From NCBI RefSeq assembly GCF_009936275.1, contig NZ_AP019797.1:1169501-1233500 (forward strand): DNA of 64,000 nt, in the 5' to 3' direction. The stretch comes from Rhodothermus marinus. GTDB taxonomy: Bacteria > Bacteroidota > Rhodothermia > Rhodothermales > Rhodothermaceae. The translations under genes and the position numbers were made by a program. Below, piece after piece: positions 8,887 to 17,913 of this stretch (position 1 is the first letter of the stretch; the number at the start of each line of letters is the position of its first letter). The notes beneath the pieces are model-generated. The model made no database searches. It was not told the origin of the DNA and was given only the letters and a program-made list of their open reading frames with translations.

Positions 8887-9580
8887 CCTCTTCCACGAAC
8901 CGGTAGCCTACGCCACGCACCGTCTGGATATGCTTGGCGAAGTCGCCCAGCTTCTCACGCAGGTTTTTGATGTGGGCGTCGACGGTGCGCTCGGTGACCA
9001 TCATTGCATCTTTCCAGATGCGCTCGAGCAGCTCCTGGCGCGTGAACGCCTTGCGCGGATGCCGGACCAGGTAACGCAGCAGCTCGAACTCCGTCAGGGT
9101 CAGACCCAGGTCGCGGCCGCGCAGCGAGGCCCGGTACTCGTCTTCGTAAATGGTCAGGTCCTTGACCTTCAGCGTGCGGCTTTCCTCGACGCCCACGCGG
9201 CGCAGCACGGCCTTGATACGCGCCAGCAGCACCTGCGGCGAGACCGGCTTGGTCAGGTAGTCGTCGCCACCCATCATGAGGCCTTTCACCTGATCCTCCT
9301 CCTCACTCTTGGCCGTGAGGAAGATGATCGGGATGTGCTCGGTCTCGGCCCGCGAGCGCAGGCGCTTGCAGACTTCGTAGCCGTCCAGGCCCGGCAGCAT
9401 GATGTCGAGCACGATCAGGTCGATTTCGGGCGTGGCCTTCTTGAGCGCCTCTTCGCCGTCGTAGGCCTTTTCGACCTGATAGCCTTCCTCGCTCAGGAAG
9501 TGGCCGATAACTTCGACCACATCTTCCTCGTCGTCGACGACCAGAATTTTGATCTCCGAGGGTTCGACAGTACGCGGCAT
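8867..9580 (-). CDS. OmpR/PhoB-family response regulator
   Basis: A 237-residue regulator. Receiver domain 9-125 with DDEED at 16-20, phospho-acceptor D59 in LIVLDIMLPGLDG and K in LTKPVSPQ. The winged-helix domain (about 135-230) contains LTLTEFELLRYLVRHP, ERTVDAHIKNLREKLG and the TVRGVGYRF wing. It is the first gene of a regulator-kinase pair, overlapping the kinase by 20 bp. The start at 9580 has no clear Shine-Dalgarno, which is common in this phylum. Its targets are not visible in the window. Confidence 0.93.
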   Translation of the reverse strand: MPRTVEPSEIKILVVDDEEDVVEVIGHFLSEEGYQVEKAYDGEEALKKATPEIDLIVLDIMLPGLDGYEVCKRLRSRAETEHIPIIFLTAKSEEEDQVKGLMMGGDDYLTKPVSPQVLLARIKAVLRRVGVEESRTLKVKDLTIYEDEYRASLRGRDLGLTLTEFELLRYLVRHPRKAFTRQELLERIWKDAMMVTERTVDAHIKNLREKLGDFAKHIQTVRGVGYRFVEEDEPAES

Positions 9581-9653
9581 GGTTATTCACAAACTGTTGG
9601 TGGGAAATAAAAAGCCGGTCGCTTCAACGCCGGATTATAAATATAAGTTTTCT

Positions 9654-10802
9654 TCAGAAGTTCTCCACAGAAGAGGAAACGGACTGGCGCTGTTCCTGAT
9701 AACGACGGGGGACGCGTCGCGCGGCCGCACAGCTCAGTTCGTAGGGGATGGTTTCAGCCCAGCGTGCCACTTCGGCGATGGAAGGGCCTCCTTCGCCGAA
9801 AAACACAACCGGCTCGCCTTCCTGCACGTCCGGGGCGGTTTCCGGATCGCCCAGATCGATCATGGTCATGTCCATGCAGACGGTGCCCACGATGGGAAAT
9901 CGGCGCCCGTGCAGCCCCACCTGACCGCGATTGGACAGCCGACGCGGAATGCCGTCGCCGTAGCCGGCGCCGACGACGGCGATACGGCGCCAGCCGGGGG
10001 CCGTCCAGGTGCGGCCGTAGGAGATCGTGGTACCCGGCGGCACGGTGCGAACCTGCACGATGCGGGCTACGAAGCGCATGACCGGACGCAGTTTGTCTGC
10101 GCCGGGCAGCTCGGGACGGGGCAGGTAGCCGTACAGCGCGGCACCGATGCGAGCCTGCTGGCGGCTGTCGCTCCAGTAGGAAGACGGCAGCGTGAACAGC
10201 GCGCCGCTGTTGGCCACGTGCCGCACCGCGAAGGCGTCGCCGACCTGGCGCCAGAGCTGCTCGAAGCGCTCCAGCTGCTCCTGCACAAAAGGATCGCCGG
10301 GCTGCTCGGCCGTGGCCAGATGCGTGCACAGTCCGACCAGCGTGACGCCCGGCGTTCGCTCCAGCCGGCGGATGATTTCGGGAGCCTCCTCCGGCCAGAT
10401 CCCCAGCCGCCCCATGCCAGTATCGACCTTGACGTGTACCCGGAGGGGACCATAACGCGGTGCGGCCGCGCAGACTGCTTCGGCCAACAGGGGCGACGAG
10501 ACGGTTACTTCGACCTCGTGCGCCACGCAGGCCGGTAAATCCTCAGGAAAAGCGGGGCCCAGGAGCAATATGGTGCCCGTAACGCCGGCCTCTCGCAGTT
10601 CTACGGCTTCGGACAGTCGGGCGACCGCAAAGTGGCGCATGCCCGCCTCCTGCAACGTACGGGCCACCGGCACCAGACCATGTCCGTAGGCGTCGGCCTT
10701 GACCACGGCAATCAATTCGGCCGGACCCAGTCGCCGGCGCACCTGCTCCAGGTTGTGCCGGAGATGCCCCAGGTGAATTTCCACAAAGGCCGGGTGCAAC
10801 AC
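9654..10802 (-). CDS. alr: Alanine racemase
   Basis: A 382-residue pyridoxal phosphate enzyme that makes D-alanine for peptidoglycan. The PLP lysine is K35 in AVVKADAYGHG, and the catalytic tyrosine region appears as GAGYGDGIPRRL. The C-terminal beta domain carries VGTVCMDMTMIDLG. The predicted start is GTG at 10802 (followed by a TTG codon), with a GGAG ribosome binding site about 8 nt upstream; no in-frame ATG fits the family N-terminus. Its product feeds the D-Ala-D-Ala ligase encoded at 15789, although the two genes are not in one operon. Confidence 0.95.
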   Translation of the reverse strand: MLHPAFVEIHLGHLRHNLEQVRRRLGPAELIAVVKADAYGHGLVPVARTLQEAGMRHFAVARLSEAVELREAGVTGTILLLGPAFPEDLPACVAHEVEVTVSSPLLAEAVCAAAPRYGPLRVHVKVDTGMGRLGIWPEEAPEIIRRLERTPGVTLVGLCTHLATAEQPGDPFVQEQLERFEQLWRQVGDAFAVRHVANSGALFTLPSSYWSDSRQQARIGAALYGYLPRPELPGADKLRPVMRFVARIVQVRTVPPGTTISYGRTWTAPGWRRIAVVGAGYGDGIPRRLSNRGQVGLHGRRFPIVGTVCMDMTMIDLGDPETAPDVQEGEPVVFFGEGGPSIAEVARWAETIPYELSCAAARRVPRRYQEQRQSVSSSVENF

Positions 10803-10862
10803 GGTCGGATCTCCAACTGCGGAATGCCGCGCCGCTGACGCTGCAGCCCGAAAAAAAGATCC

Positions 10863-11921
10863 TTAAAAAATGAGCTGCCACTGAACGACCAGCAGCCGCT
10901 GGACGATGCCGCGTTCGGTCGTGTAGGCGACGGTCAGGCGCTGGCGCTCGTAGCCCTCGCCCCGATAGGCGCTCGGGCTGATGCTGAAGCCGACGGTCAG
11001 GATGGTTCGATCCGGCTCGGTGCGGCCTTCGTCGAGCCGTTCGACTCGGGCGAAGGCTTCGGCGGCCCGATGCAGGCGCACGGCGCCCAGTACGGCACCA
11101 CCCAGCAGACGGTCGGCCGGAACGGGCTCGTCGCCTTCCTTCCGGAAGTACTGGACGACCAGCCCGTCCAGCTTCAGGCGAAGCGGCCGACTGCCCGGGT
11201 TGGCGCCCCGGTACAGGTGCAGGCCATAGGATACGTAGCGCCGTCCCTCGGTGTTGGGGTTGCCAGCGCCGTTGTAGCTGATGAACCCACCGACTTCCAG
11301 TCCGTCCACGGCCTTCGGCGTCAGGGCACCGCCCAGGCTGACGGCCATGCCGGTATGCCGCACGCCCCCGGTGACATCGGTGCTGCTCGGGCTCTCGCGA
11401 TAGTTGCCACGCAGCCGCTCCCAGCTCCCGTCGCCGTTATGCAGAAAAAGAAGTAGCCGGCCCTGCTCCCGGCGATAGGCTACCTCCAGGCCGAAGTCGC
11501 GGCCGTCGCTCCCGATGGTCCGGGCGCCCCAGCGCTCGGCGATGGCCGCACGTTCGACCGCGTCAATTTGCCGGTGTGAGGTCAGCGTCAACGCCCGGGG
11601 CTGTGCCGACGACAGGCGCCCCAACCGCAGCGACCAGTGCGGCGTGAGCCGATAGCCGATATACGCGTCGAGGATACGCGCCGAAGTACTGGTGCCGTCG
11701 AGCTGCAGACGAAACTGCCAGCTATCTGCCATTCGAGCATCGACGATCAGTCGCGCCCGCCGAATGCCGAAGCCCAGGCGCGTTCGGCCGGAAGGCTCGT
11801 GATGTCCATAGCTGAAGCGCGGCTGGAGCGTCCCGCCCAGCGTAATCGAAGGCGCCGAAGACGGCTGGGCCTGCACCGCGCAGGCGAAAAGACCAAGGAC
11901 AAGACCAAGGTGAAAGCGCAC
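10863..11921 (-). CDS. Outer membrane beta-barrel, phosphate-selective porin O/P-like
   Basis: A 352-residue protein with a signal peptide (1-18, ending AVQAQ) and no other hydrophobic helix. It is built of alternating beta strands and ends in ...VVQWQLIF, a terminal Phe typical of outer membrane barrels. Features of the OprO/OprP group are GGTLQPRFSYG near the N-terminus, RRARLIVDARMADSWQFRLQLD, and the strand pair around AYIGYRLTPHWSLRLGRL. It probably forms an anion or small-solute pore. It lies 60 bp upstream of alr on the same strand and may share its transcript. Substrate preference cannot be judged by eye. Confidence 0.8.
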   Translation of the reverse strand: MRFHLGLVLGLFACAVQAQPSSAPSITLGGTLQPRFSYGHHEPSGRTRLGFGIRRARLIVDARMADSWQFRLQLDGTSTSARILDAYIGYRLTPHWSLRLGRLSSAQPRALTLTSHRQIDAVERAAIAERWGARTIGSDGRDFGLEVAYRREQGRLLLFLHNGDGSWERLRGNYRESPSSTDVTGGVRHTGMAVSLGGALTPKAVDGLEVGGFISYNGAGNPNTEGRRYVSYGLHLYRGANPGSRPLRLKLDGLVVQYFRKEGDEPVPADRLLGGAVLGAVRLHRAAEAFARVERLDEGRTEPDRTILTVGFSISPSAYRGEGYERQRLTVAYTTERGIVQRLLVVQWQLIF

Positions 11922-12036
11922 GGCTACTCAAAAAGCAGGTCGCCGTAGAACGGGCAAAATGTACGGGCGCGCTCCCTTCTTTTCCAGCGCTGTCCTATCT
12001 TATCGCAGGATTCGCAAACAATCTGTTGTGAAGAAA

Positions 12037-14352
12037 ATGAAGCGCCTGAAGCAAACCGGATGGATCCTGCTCGCACTTGTCCTGCTGGTGCCTGTTGCCG
12101 TGGCCCAGCAGACCGTACAGACGCGTCCGCACCTCACGCTGGAAGACATTCACGCTTCGCGCAAGTTCATCCCGGAATTCTTTCAGGGTGGACGCTGGGC
12201 CGAGGAAGGGCCGGTCATTCTGTACATCGAGTCGGATCCACAGACCGGCGCCACGCACCTGATTCGCTACAACCTGGAAACCGGCCGGCGGGAGCGTCTC
12301 ATCGACGGCAACCGTCTGTATGCGCGCGACGTGGGCCGACTCATCCGTATCGAAGACTACCAGTACAGTCGGGACGGCCGCCGCGTGCTGCTCTACACCG
12401 ACTCGGAGCGGGTCTGGCGCTACAACACGAAGGGTTTTTACTATGTCTACGACCTGGAGGCCGATTCGCTGCGGCCCGTTAGCGACCGCAGCAAGGGCTA
12501 CCAGATGTTCGCCAAGCTCAGTCCGGACGGTCGCCAGGTGGCCTTCGTGCGCGACCGTAACCTGTATCTGGTCGATCTTGAAAGCGGTCAGGAGGTCCCG
12601 CTGACCACCGACGGCGCGCCGGACAGCATCATCAACGGCACGTTCGACTGGGTCTATGAGGAGGAATTCGGCCTGCGCGACGGCTGGGCCTGGAGCCCCG
12701 ACGGCCGCTACATCGCTTTCTTCAAGCTCGACGAGTCGAAGGTGCCGCTGTTCACCATGGTGGACCTTCGGGAGCATTACCCGAAGCCCATCTCGTTCCG
12801 CTATCCCAAGGCCGGCGAGCCCAACAGCGAGATCCAGATCGGCGTGATCGACCTGCAGACCGGCCAGGTGCGTTTCTTCGATACCGATACCTGGTACGAA
12901 GGCGGCGATCGCTACGAGTACCTGGCCCGCATGGGCTGGACACCGCCCATCGACGGCCGCCATTACGTCTGGATGTTCCGGATGAACCGGGATCAGAACC
13001 ACCTGGAGCTGCTCTACGGCGATCCGGCCACCATGTCGCTCCGCACTGTGCTCGAAGAGCACGCTTCGGCCTGGCTCGAAGTGGAGACAGGTTTCACGGA
13101 CCTGGAGGCCGGCCAGATTACCTACCTGCAGGACAACCGGCATTTCGTCTGGATCAGCGAGCGCGACGGCTATCGCCACCTGTACCTGTACCGCAACGAC
13201 GGCACACTGGTGCGCCAGCTCACGCAGGGGCCCTGGGACGTGACCGACTTTCATGGCGTGGACGAGCAGGGCGGCTGGGTGTACTTCACGGCCACGATCG
13301 ACGGGCCGCGGGAGCGCCATCTCTACCGCGTGCCCCTGCATCCGGAAGCGTCCAACGGACAGGCCCCCGCGCCGCAGCGCATCACGCAGGAGCCCGGCAC
13401 GCACGACGTCAGCATCTCCGGCGATTTTCGCTACTACATCGACACGCACACGCGCTTTCTCCAGCCGCCCGTCGTGACGCTGCACCGCATCATGGGCGAG
13501 CAGATCGCCGTGCTCGAAGGCAACGAGGCGCTCCGGGAACGGCTGGCCGCCTACGGGCTCCGTCCGCCGGAGTTTTTCACGGTGCCCGGTGCCGACGGCA
13601 CGCCGCTGCAGGCCTACCTGATCAAGCCGTCCGACTTCGACTCCACGAAGCAGTACCCGCTGCTGCTGTACGTCTACGGCGGTCCCGGTTCGCAGACCGT
13701 GACCGACGACTGGGGCGGCTCCCGCATGCTCTGGCACTACTACCTGGCCGAGGAGCTGGGCATCCTGGTGGCCAGCGTGGACAATCGGGGGACCGGTGCC
13801 CGCGGCTACGCCTTCAAAACGGCCACCTACCGGCGGCTGGGGCAGCTCGAGGCGCAGGACCAGATCGCGGCCGCGAAGGCACTGGCGCAGCGTCCCTACG
13901 TCGATCCGGATCGCATCGGCATCTGGGGCTGGAGCTACGGCGGCTACATGACGCTCATGTCCATGCTCTACGGCGACGGGCCGCAGGTCTTCCGCGTGGG
14001 CGTCTCGGTGGCGCCGGTCACCGACTGGCGGCTCTACGACACGATCTACACCGAGCGCTACATGTCCACGCCGCAGAAAAATCCGGACGGCTATCGGCGT
14101 GGTTCGCCCATTGCGTACGCCGACCGGCTCTCGGACCGGCAGCGGCTGCTGATCATCCACGGCGATCTGGATGACAACGTTCACTTCCAGAACGCCGCGC
14201 AGATGATCGACGCGTTGCAACGGGCGGGTAAGCAGTTCGCCTTCATGATGTATCCGGGGCGCAACCACGGCATCTACGGCGGCAACACCCGCCTGCACCT
14301 GTTTACACTGATTACGAATTTTCTGAAGGAAAACCTGGTGGAGGCGCACTGA
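12037..14352 (+). CDS. Dipeptidyl peptidase IV, S9 family
   Basis: A 771-residue exported serine peptidase that removes X-Pro dipeptides from peptide N-termini. Start chosen at 12037 so that the signal peptide (1-24, MKRLKQTGWILLALVLLVPV) is N-terminal. An eight-bladed propeller spans about 40-500 and contains the double Glu that binds the substrate amino end (VYEEEF, E208-E210). The alpha/beta hydrolase domain follows, with nucleophile S633 in GWSYGGYM, D712 in HGDLDDNVHF and H744 in GRNHGIYGG, a complete triad. Length and order match DPP IV rather than prolyl oligopeptidase. It is followed by its own terminator, so it is monocistronic. Confidence 0.95.
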   Translation: MKRLKQTGWILLALVLLVPVAVAQQTVQTRPHLTLEDIHASRKFIPEFFQGGRWAEEGPVILYIESDPQTGATHLIRYNLETGRRERLIDGNRLYARDVGRLIRIEDYQYSRDGRRVLLYTDSERVWRYNTKGFYYVYDLEADSLRPVSDRSKGYQMFAKLSPDGRQVAFVRDRNLYLVDLESGQEVPLTTDGAPDSIINGTFDWVYEEEFGLRDGWAWSPDGRYIAFFKLDESKVPLFTMVDLREHYPKPISFRYPKAGEPNSEIQIGVIDLQTGQVRFFDTDTWYEGGDRYEYLARMGWTPPIDGRHYVWMFRMNRDQNHLELLYGDPATMSLRTVLEEHASAWLEVETGFTDLEAGQITYLQDNRHFVWISERDGYRHLYLYRNDGTLVRQLTQGPWDVTDFHGVDEQGGWVYFTATIDGPRERHLYRVPLHPEASNGQAPAPQRITQEPGTHDVSISGDFRYYIDTHTRFLQPPVVTLHRIMGEQIAVLEGNEALRERLAAYGLRPPEFFTVPGADGTPLQAYLIKPSDFDSTKQYPLLLYVYGGPGSQTVTDDWGGSRMLWHYYLAEELGILVASVDNRGTGARGYAFKTATYRRLGQLEAQDQIAAAKALAQRPYVDPDRIGIWGWSYGGYMTLMSMLYGDGPQVFRVGVSVAPVTDWRLYDTIYTERYMSTPQKNPDGYRRGSPIAYADRLSDRQRLLIIHGDLDDNVHFQNAAQMIDALQRAGKQFAFMMYPGRNHGIYGGNTRLHLFTLITNFLKENLVEAH

Positions 14353-14360
14353 GCGGCCGG

Positions 14361-14389
14361 GCCCGTGCTATCTTTGGCACGGGCTTTTT
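14361..14389 (+). terminator. Rho-independent terminator after the DPP IV gene
   Basis: An 8-bp GC-rich stem (GCCCGTGC at 14361-14368 with GCACGGGC at 14377-14384), 8-nt loop and T5 run. It lies between the peptidase stop and the dihydroorotase start at 14415. Confidence 0.85.
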
Positions 14390-14414
14390 GTTGCAATCAG
14401 GAAAAATCAGCGAT

Positions 14415-15719
14415 ATGGAATCGGGTGCGCGCAAAACGCCGGATCTGCTCATTCGGGGAGGAATCCTGCTCGATCCGGAAACCGGACGGCAGCGCCGGGC
14501 CGATCTGCTGATCCGTGGCGGCCGGATTGCCGGTATCGCCGAGTCGATCGAAGCCGACGACGTGCCGGTCTACGATGCCACGGGCAAGTTCATCTCGCCC
14601 GGCTGGATGGACATGCACGTACATCTGCGCGAGCCGGGCCAGGAGCACAAGGAAACGATCGAGACCGGCTGTCGGGCGGCCGCTTTTGGAGGCTTCACGG
14701 CCGTGGCCTGCATGCCCAATACCGACCCGCCCATTCATACGCGCGACGTGGTGGAATTCGTGATCGAACGCGGTCGGCGTACGCCGGTCGATGTCCACCC
14801 GATCGCCTGCGTGTCGAAGAACCGGGAGGGGAAGGAGTTGACCGAGATGGCCGATCTGGTCGAGGGCGGGGCGGTGGCCTTCAGCGACGACGGCGCACCG
14901 GTGCAGCACGGCGGCCTGATGCGGCGGGCGCTCGAATACGCTTCGATGCTCGACCGGGCCATCATCAACCACATGGAGGACCTTACGCTCAACCCGCACG
15001 GCCACATGCACGAGGGCGTGGTGTCGACGCGGCTGGGCGTGCCGGGCATCCCGCCGGTGGCCGAAGAGGTCATGGTGGCGCGTGATCTGATTCTGGCCGA
15101 ATACACGGGCGGGCATGTGCATGTGGCGCATATCTCGACGGCCCGATCGGTCGAGCTGGTGCGCCAGGCCAAGGCGCGGGGCGTGCGCGTGACGGCCGAG
15201 GTCTGTCCGCATCATTTCACGCTGACCGACGAAGCAGTCGAGCGCACGGGCTTTTCGACGAACACGAAAATGCATCCGCCGCTGCGCACGGCCGCCGACA
15301 TCGCGGCCATCAAGGAAGGGTTGCGTGATGGCACGATCGACGCCATCTGCACGGACCACGCACCCCACGCCAGCTTTGAAAAGGAGGTCGAGTTTATCGA
15401 GGCGCCTTTCGGGATCATCGGCCTGGAGACGGCCTGGGGACTGATCGGCCGCGAGCTGATCGCGCCGGGCGTGCTGACCGTGGCCGAGGCGGTCTACAAG
15501 CTGACGGTGGCCCCGCGTCGCATCCTGCGGCTACCCGTGCCCCGGCTGGCCGAAGGCGAACCGGCCAACCTGACAATTTTCGACACGACCACGCGCTGGG
15601 TCTTCGAGGAGCGGCACATTCGCTCAAAGAGCCGGAACACACCGTTCCTCGGCGAGGAACTGGTCGGACGCGCCTGGGCCATCTACAACCGGGGCTGGTT
15701 CGTGCCTCAGGAGCCCTGA
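14415..15719 (+). CDS. pyrC: Dihydroorotase, class I
   Basis: A 434-residue cytoplasmic zinc enzyme that closes carbamoyl aspartate to dihydroorotate in pyrimidine synthesis. The metal-binding HxH is in DMHVHLREPGQEHKE, further ligands are in INHMEDL and VAHIST, and the catalytic Asp is in ICTDHAPH. The length of about 430 matches the Bacillus-type (class I) enzymes. The start at 14415 is preferred because an upstream ATG at 14388 lies inside the terminator of the preceding gene; an AGGA-type site lies about 10 nt upstream of 14415. Confidence 0.93.
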   Translation: MESGARKTPDLLIRGGILLDPETGRQRRADLLIRGGRIAGIAESIEADDVPVYDATGKFISPGWMDMHVHLREPGQEHKETIETGCRAAAFGGFTAVACMPNTDPPIHTRDVVEFVIERGRRTPVDVHPIACVSKNREGKELTEMADLVEGGAVAFSDDGAPVQHGGLMRRALEYASMLDRAIINHMEDLTLNPHGHMHEGVVSTRLGVPGIPPVAEEVMVARDLILAEYTGGHVHVAHISTARSVELVRQAKARGVRVTAEVCPHHFTLTDEAVERTGFSTNTKMHPPLRTAADIAAIKEGLRDGTIDAICTDHAPHASFEKEVEFIEAPFGIIGLETAWGLIGRELIAPGVLTVAEAVYKLTVAPRRILRLPVPRLAEGEPANLTIFDTTTRWVFEERHIRSKSRNTPFLGEELVGRAWAIYNRGWFVPQEP

Positions 15720-15732
15720 ACCTGTTTGTAGT

Positions 15733-15773
15733 AAGGCACGAAGCGATAGCGAAGTGCCCTTCCACCGAAGGGC
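15733..15773. repeat. Structured intergenic segment with overlapping hairpins
   Basis: Between dihydroorotase and ddl lie GGCAC (15735-15739) with GTGCC (15754-15758), and overlapping it GCCCTTC (15756-15762) with GAAGGGC (15767-15773). The two stems are mutually exclusive. No T run follows, so it is not a standard terminator. It could be a dispersed REP-like repeat, but no second copy was seen in the window. Confidence 0.35.
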
Positions 15774-15788
15774 TACAGCGGAAAGGAC

Positions 15789-17033
15789 ATGAAAGACCCT
15801 GCACAGCGTCTGCGTGTCGGCGTGGTCTTCGGCGGCGTGTCGCCGGAGCATGAGGTGTCGGTCATCACCGGGTTGCAGGCGGCCGCCGCACTCGACCGCA
15901 CCCGCTACGAGATCGTCCCGCTCTACATCGCCAAGGACGGGAGCTGGTACACCGGGCCGGTGCTGCTGGAGCTGGAAGCCTATCAGGATCTGGACGCACT
16001 CCGGCGGGCGGCCATCCCGGTCCGGTTCGACCCGGCCGTCCACGGTCGGATGCTGCTCGTCGAGGCGACGCCGCGCCGCTGGCCCTGGCAGCGCCCCCGG
16101 CGCTACCTGGTGGACGTGGTGCTGCTGGCACTGCACGGCGGCGACGGCGAAAACGGCGGCGTGCAGGGCCTGTGCGAGACGCTCAACGTGCCCTACACGG
16201 GCAGCGGCGTGCTTGGCTCGGCGCTGGGCATGGACAAGGTGCTCTCGAAGCTGCTGTGCCGGGAGCAGGGCATCCCGGTGGTGGACTTTCGGTGGTTTCG
16301 CGAAGCCGACTGGGCCGGGCGCGAGGAGGAATGGCTCGACCGGCTGGAGGCCGAGCTGGGCTACCCGATGGTGGTCAAACCGGCCCGCCTGGGCTCGTCG
16401 ATCGGCATTCAGCGCGTCGAAGACCGACAGGCGCTCGACGCGGCCATCGAGGAGGCCTTCCGCTACGACGAAAAAGTGGTGGTCGAGCGGGCCGTCCGCA
16501 ACCTGCGCGAGATCAACTGCGCCGTGCTGGGCGATCCGTCGGAAGCCCGCCCCAGCGTGCTCGAAGAACCCGTGCGCAGCGATCCGTCGAAGCTGCTGAC
16601 CTTTCAGGACAAATACATGCGAGGCAGTGGCAAGACCGGTCGCCGCGGAAGCAAGCAGCAGGCGCCGCAGGGCATGGCCTCGCTGGATCGCATCATCCCG
16701 GCGCCGCTCGACGAAGCGCAGACCCGCGCCGTTCAGGAGATGGCCGTGCGTGTCTTTCAGCTTTTCGAGTGCGCTGGCGTGGCCCGCATCGACTTTCTGC
16801 TCGACGACGACACGGGTCAGGTCTATTTCAACGAAATCAACACGATTCCCGGCTCGTTTTCCTTCTACCTGTGGGAGCCGGTGGGCGTGTCGTTCGATGC
16901 GTTGATGGACGAACTGATCCGGCTGGCGCAGAAGCGCCACCGCGAAAAGAACGGACGCGTGCGCTCCTACGACGTGAACCTGCTGTCGGTGCGCAGCCTG
17001 CAGGGTCTCAAGGGGGCGAAACAGCGCTCTTAG
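15789..17033 (+). CDS. ddl: D-alanine--D-alanine ligase
   Basis: A 414-residue ATP-grasp ligase that joins two D-alanines for the peptidoglycan stem peptide. Key segments are FGGVSPEHEVSVITG (N-terminal D-Ala site), ALHGGDGENGGVQG, YTGSGVLGSALGMDK, VVKPARLGSSIGI (ATP grasp), and the metal ligands in FNEINTIPGSFSFYLW. The omega loop that usually reads KYxxG..ExxxPA is expanded here by a Gly/Lys/Gln-rich insert (about 278-297, SGKTGRRGSKQQAPQG), making it longer than the usual 310-370 residues. The 3' end overlaps the convergent psuG gene by 26 bp. Confidence 0.94.
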   Translation: MKDPAQRLRVGVVFGGVSPEHEVSVITGLQAAAALDRTRYEIVPLYIAKDGSWYTGPVLLELEAYQDLDALRRAAIPVRFDPAVHGRMLLVEATPRRWPWQRPRRYLVDVVLLALHGGDGENGGVQGLCETLNVPYTGSGVLGSALGMDKVLSKLLCREQGIPVVDFRWFREADWAGREEEWLDRLEAELGYPMVVKPARLGSSIGIQRVEDRQALDAAIEEAFRYDEKVVVERAVRNLREINCAVLGDPSEARPSVLEEPVRSDPSKLLTFQDKYMRGSGKTGRRGSKQQAPQGMASLDRIIPAPLDEAQTRAVQEMAVRVFQLFECAGVARIDFLLDDDTGQVYFNEINTIPGSFSFYLWEPVGVSFDALMDELIRLAQKRHREKNGRVRSYDVNLLSVRSLQGLKGAKQRS

Positions 17034-17913
17034 CCAGCGCCCGGGCGATCCGGGCGGCCACGATGGCATTCTGCTCCAGCAGGGCGATGTTGGCCTGCAG
17101 TGCCCGCGAGCCCAGCCGATCGCGCAGGCGGGCCAGCAGGAACGGCGTGAGCGCTTCGGCCCGCAGTTGTTGGGATTCGGCGTCCCGGAGCGCCTGTTCC
17201 AGCGCGGGCAGTACCGTCTCCGGAGGCAATGCCACCCGGTCGGGCGGCGGGACGGTCACGAGCACGGCGCCGGGTAGCCCCAGCCGCATCCGGGCCCGGT
17301 ACAGGGCCACGACTTCTTCCGGCGTGTCGCAGCGGACGTCGACAGGCAGGCCGCTCGTGGCGCAGTAGAAGGCCGGCATCGTGTCGGTCCGGTAGCCTAC
17401 GACCGTGACCCCGCGGGTTTCGAGCTGTTCGCGCGTGGCCTCCAGATCCAGGATGATCTTCGGGCCCGAACAGACGACGATGGCCGGAATGCGGGCCAGC
17501 GCCTCCAGATCGGCGCTGATGTCCGCGGCGGGCCGGCCATCCACGCGGCGATGGACGCCGCCGATGCCGCCGGTAGCCATCACCGGGATGCCGGCGCGCC
17601 AGGCCAGGTGCAGCGTGGCGGCCACGGTCGTGGCGCCGTCCAGTCCGCGGGCCACGACCACGGGCAGGTCGCGCAGGCTGACTTTCCGGACGTCTGAAGC
17701 CGCGGCCAGACGGCGCAGCTCGTCGGGCCGGAGTCCCACCCGAACCTGGCCCTTCAGGATGGCGATCGTGCAGGGGCGCGCGCCTTCAGCGCGGATGGCC
17801 GCCTCGCACCGCCGGGCGGCGTCCAGGTTATGCGGGGCCGGCAGCCCGTGCGCAATGACCGTCGATTCCAGCGCAACCGCAGCGTCCATGAACGACTTCT
17901 GTGGTGAAAACAT
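17008..17913 (-). CDS. psuG: Pseudouridine-5'-phosphate glycosidase (PsuG/IndA family)
   Basis: A 301-residue enzyme that cleaves pseudouridine 5'-phosphate to uracil and ribose 5-phosphate. Family hallmarks are VALESTVIAHGLPAPHN near the N-terminus, PCTIAILKGQVRVGL, VMATGGIGGVHR, VVCSGPKIILDLEATREQLE and GYRTDTMPAFY. The kinase PsuK that normally supplies the substrate is not adjacent. Start choice is uncertain: 17913 gives 301 residues, but its ATG overlaps the ATG of the divergent lipoprotein gene; the in-frame ATG at 17889 (MDAAVALEST) keeps the whole conserved core and frees a little room for a promoter. Confidence 0.92.
   Translation of the reverse strand: MFSPQKSFMDAAVALESTVIAHGLPAPHNLDAARRCEAAIRAEGARPCTIAILKGQVRVGLRPDELRRLAAASDVRKVSLRDLPVVVARGLDGATTVAATLHLAWRAGIPVMATGGIGGVHRRVDGRPAADISADLEALARIPAIVVCSGPKIILDLEATREQLETRGVTVVGYRTDTMPAFYCATSGLPVDVRCDTPEEVVALYRARMRLGLPGAVLVTVPPPDRVALPPETVLPALEQALRDAESQQLRAEALTPFLLARLRDRLGSRALQANIALLEQNAIVAARIARALAKSAVSPP

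Noticed and set aside
11995-14349. 784-residue open frame on the minus strand opposite the DPP IV gene
   Set aside because: It mirrors the high-GC third-position bias of a real gene with complete catalytic triad on the plus strand; its own sequence is His/Val/Asp-rich without any domain.
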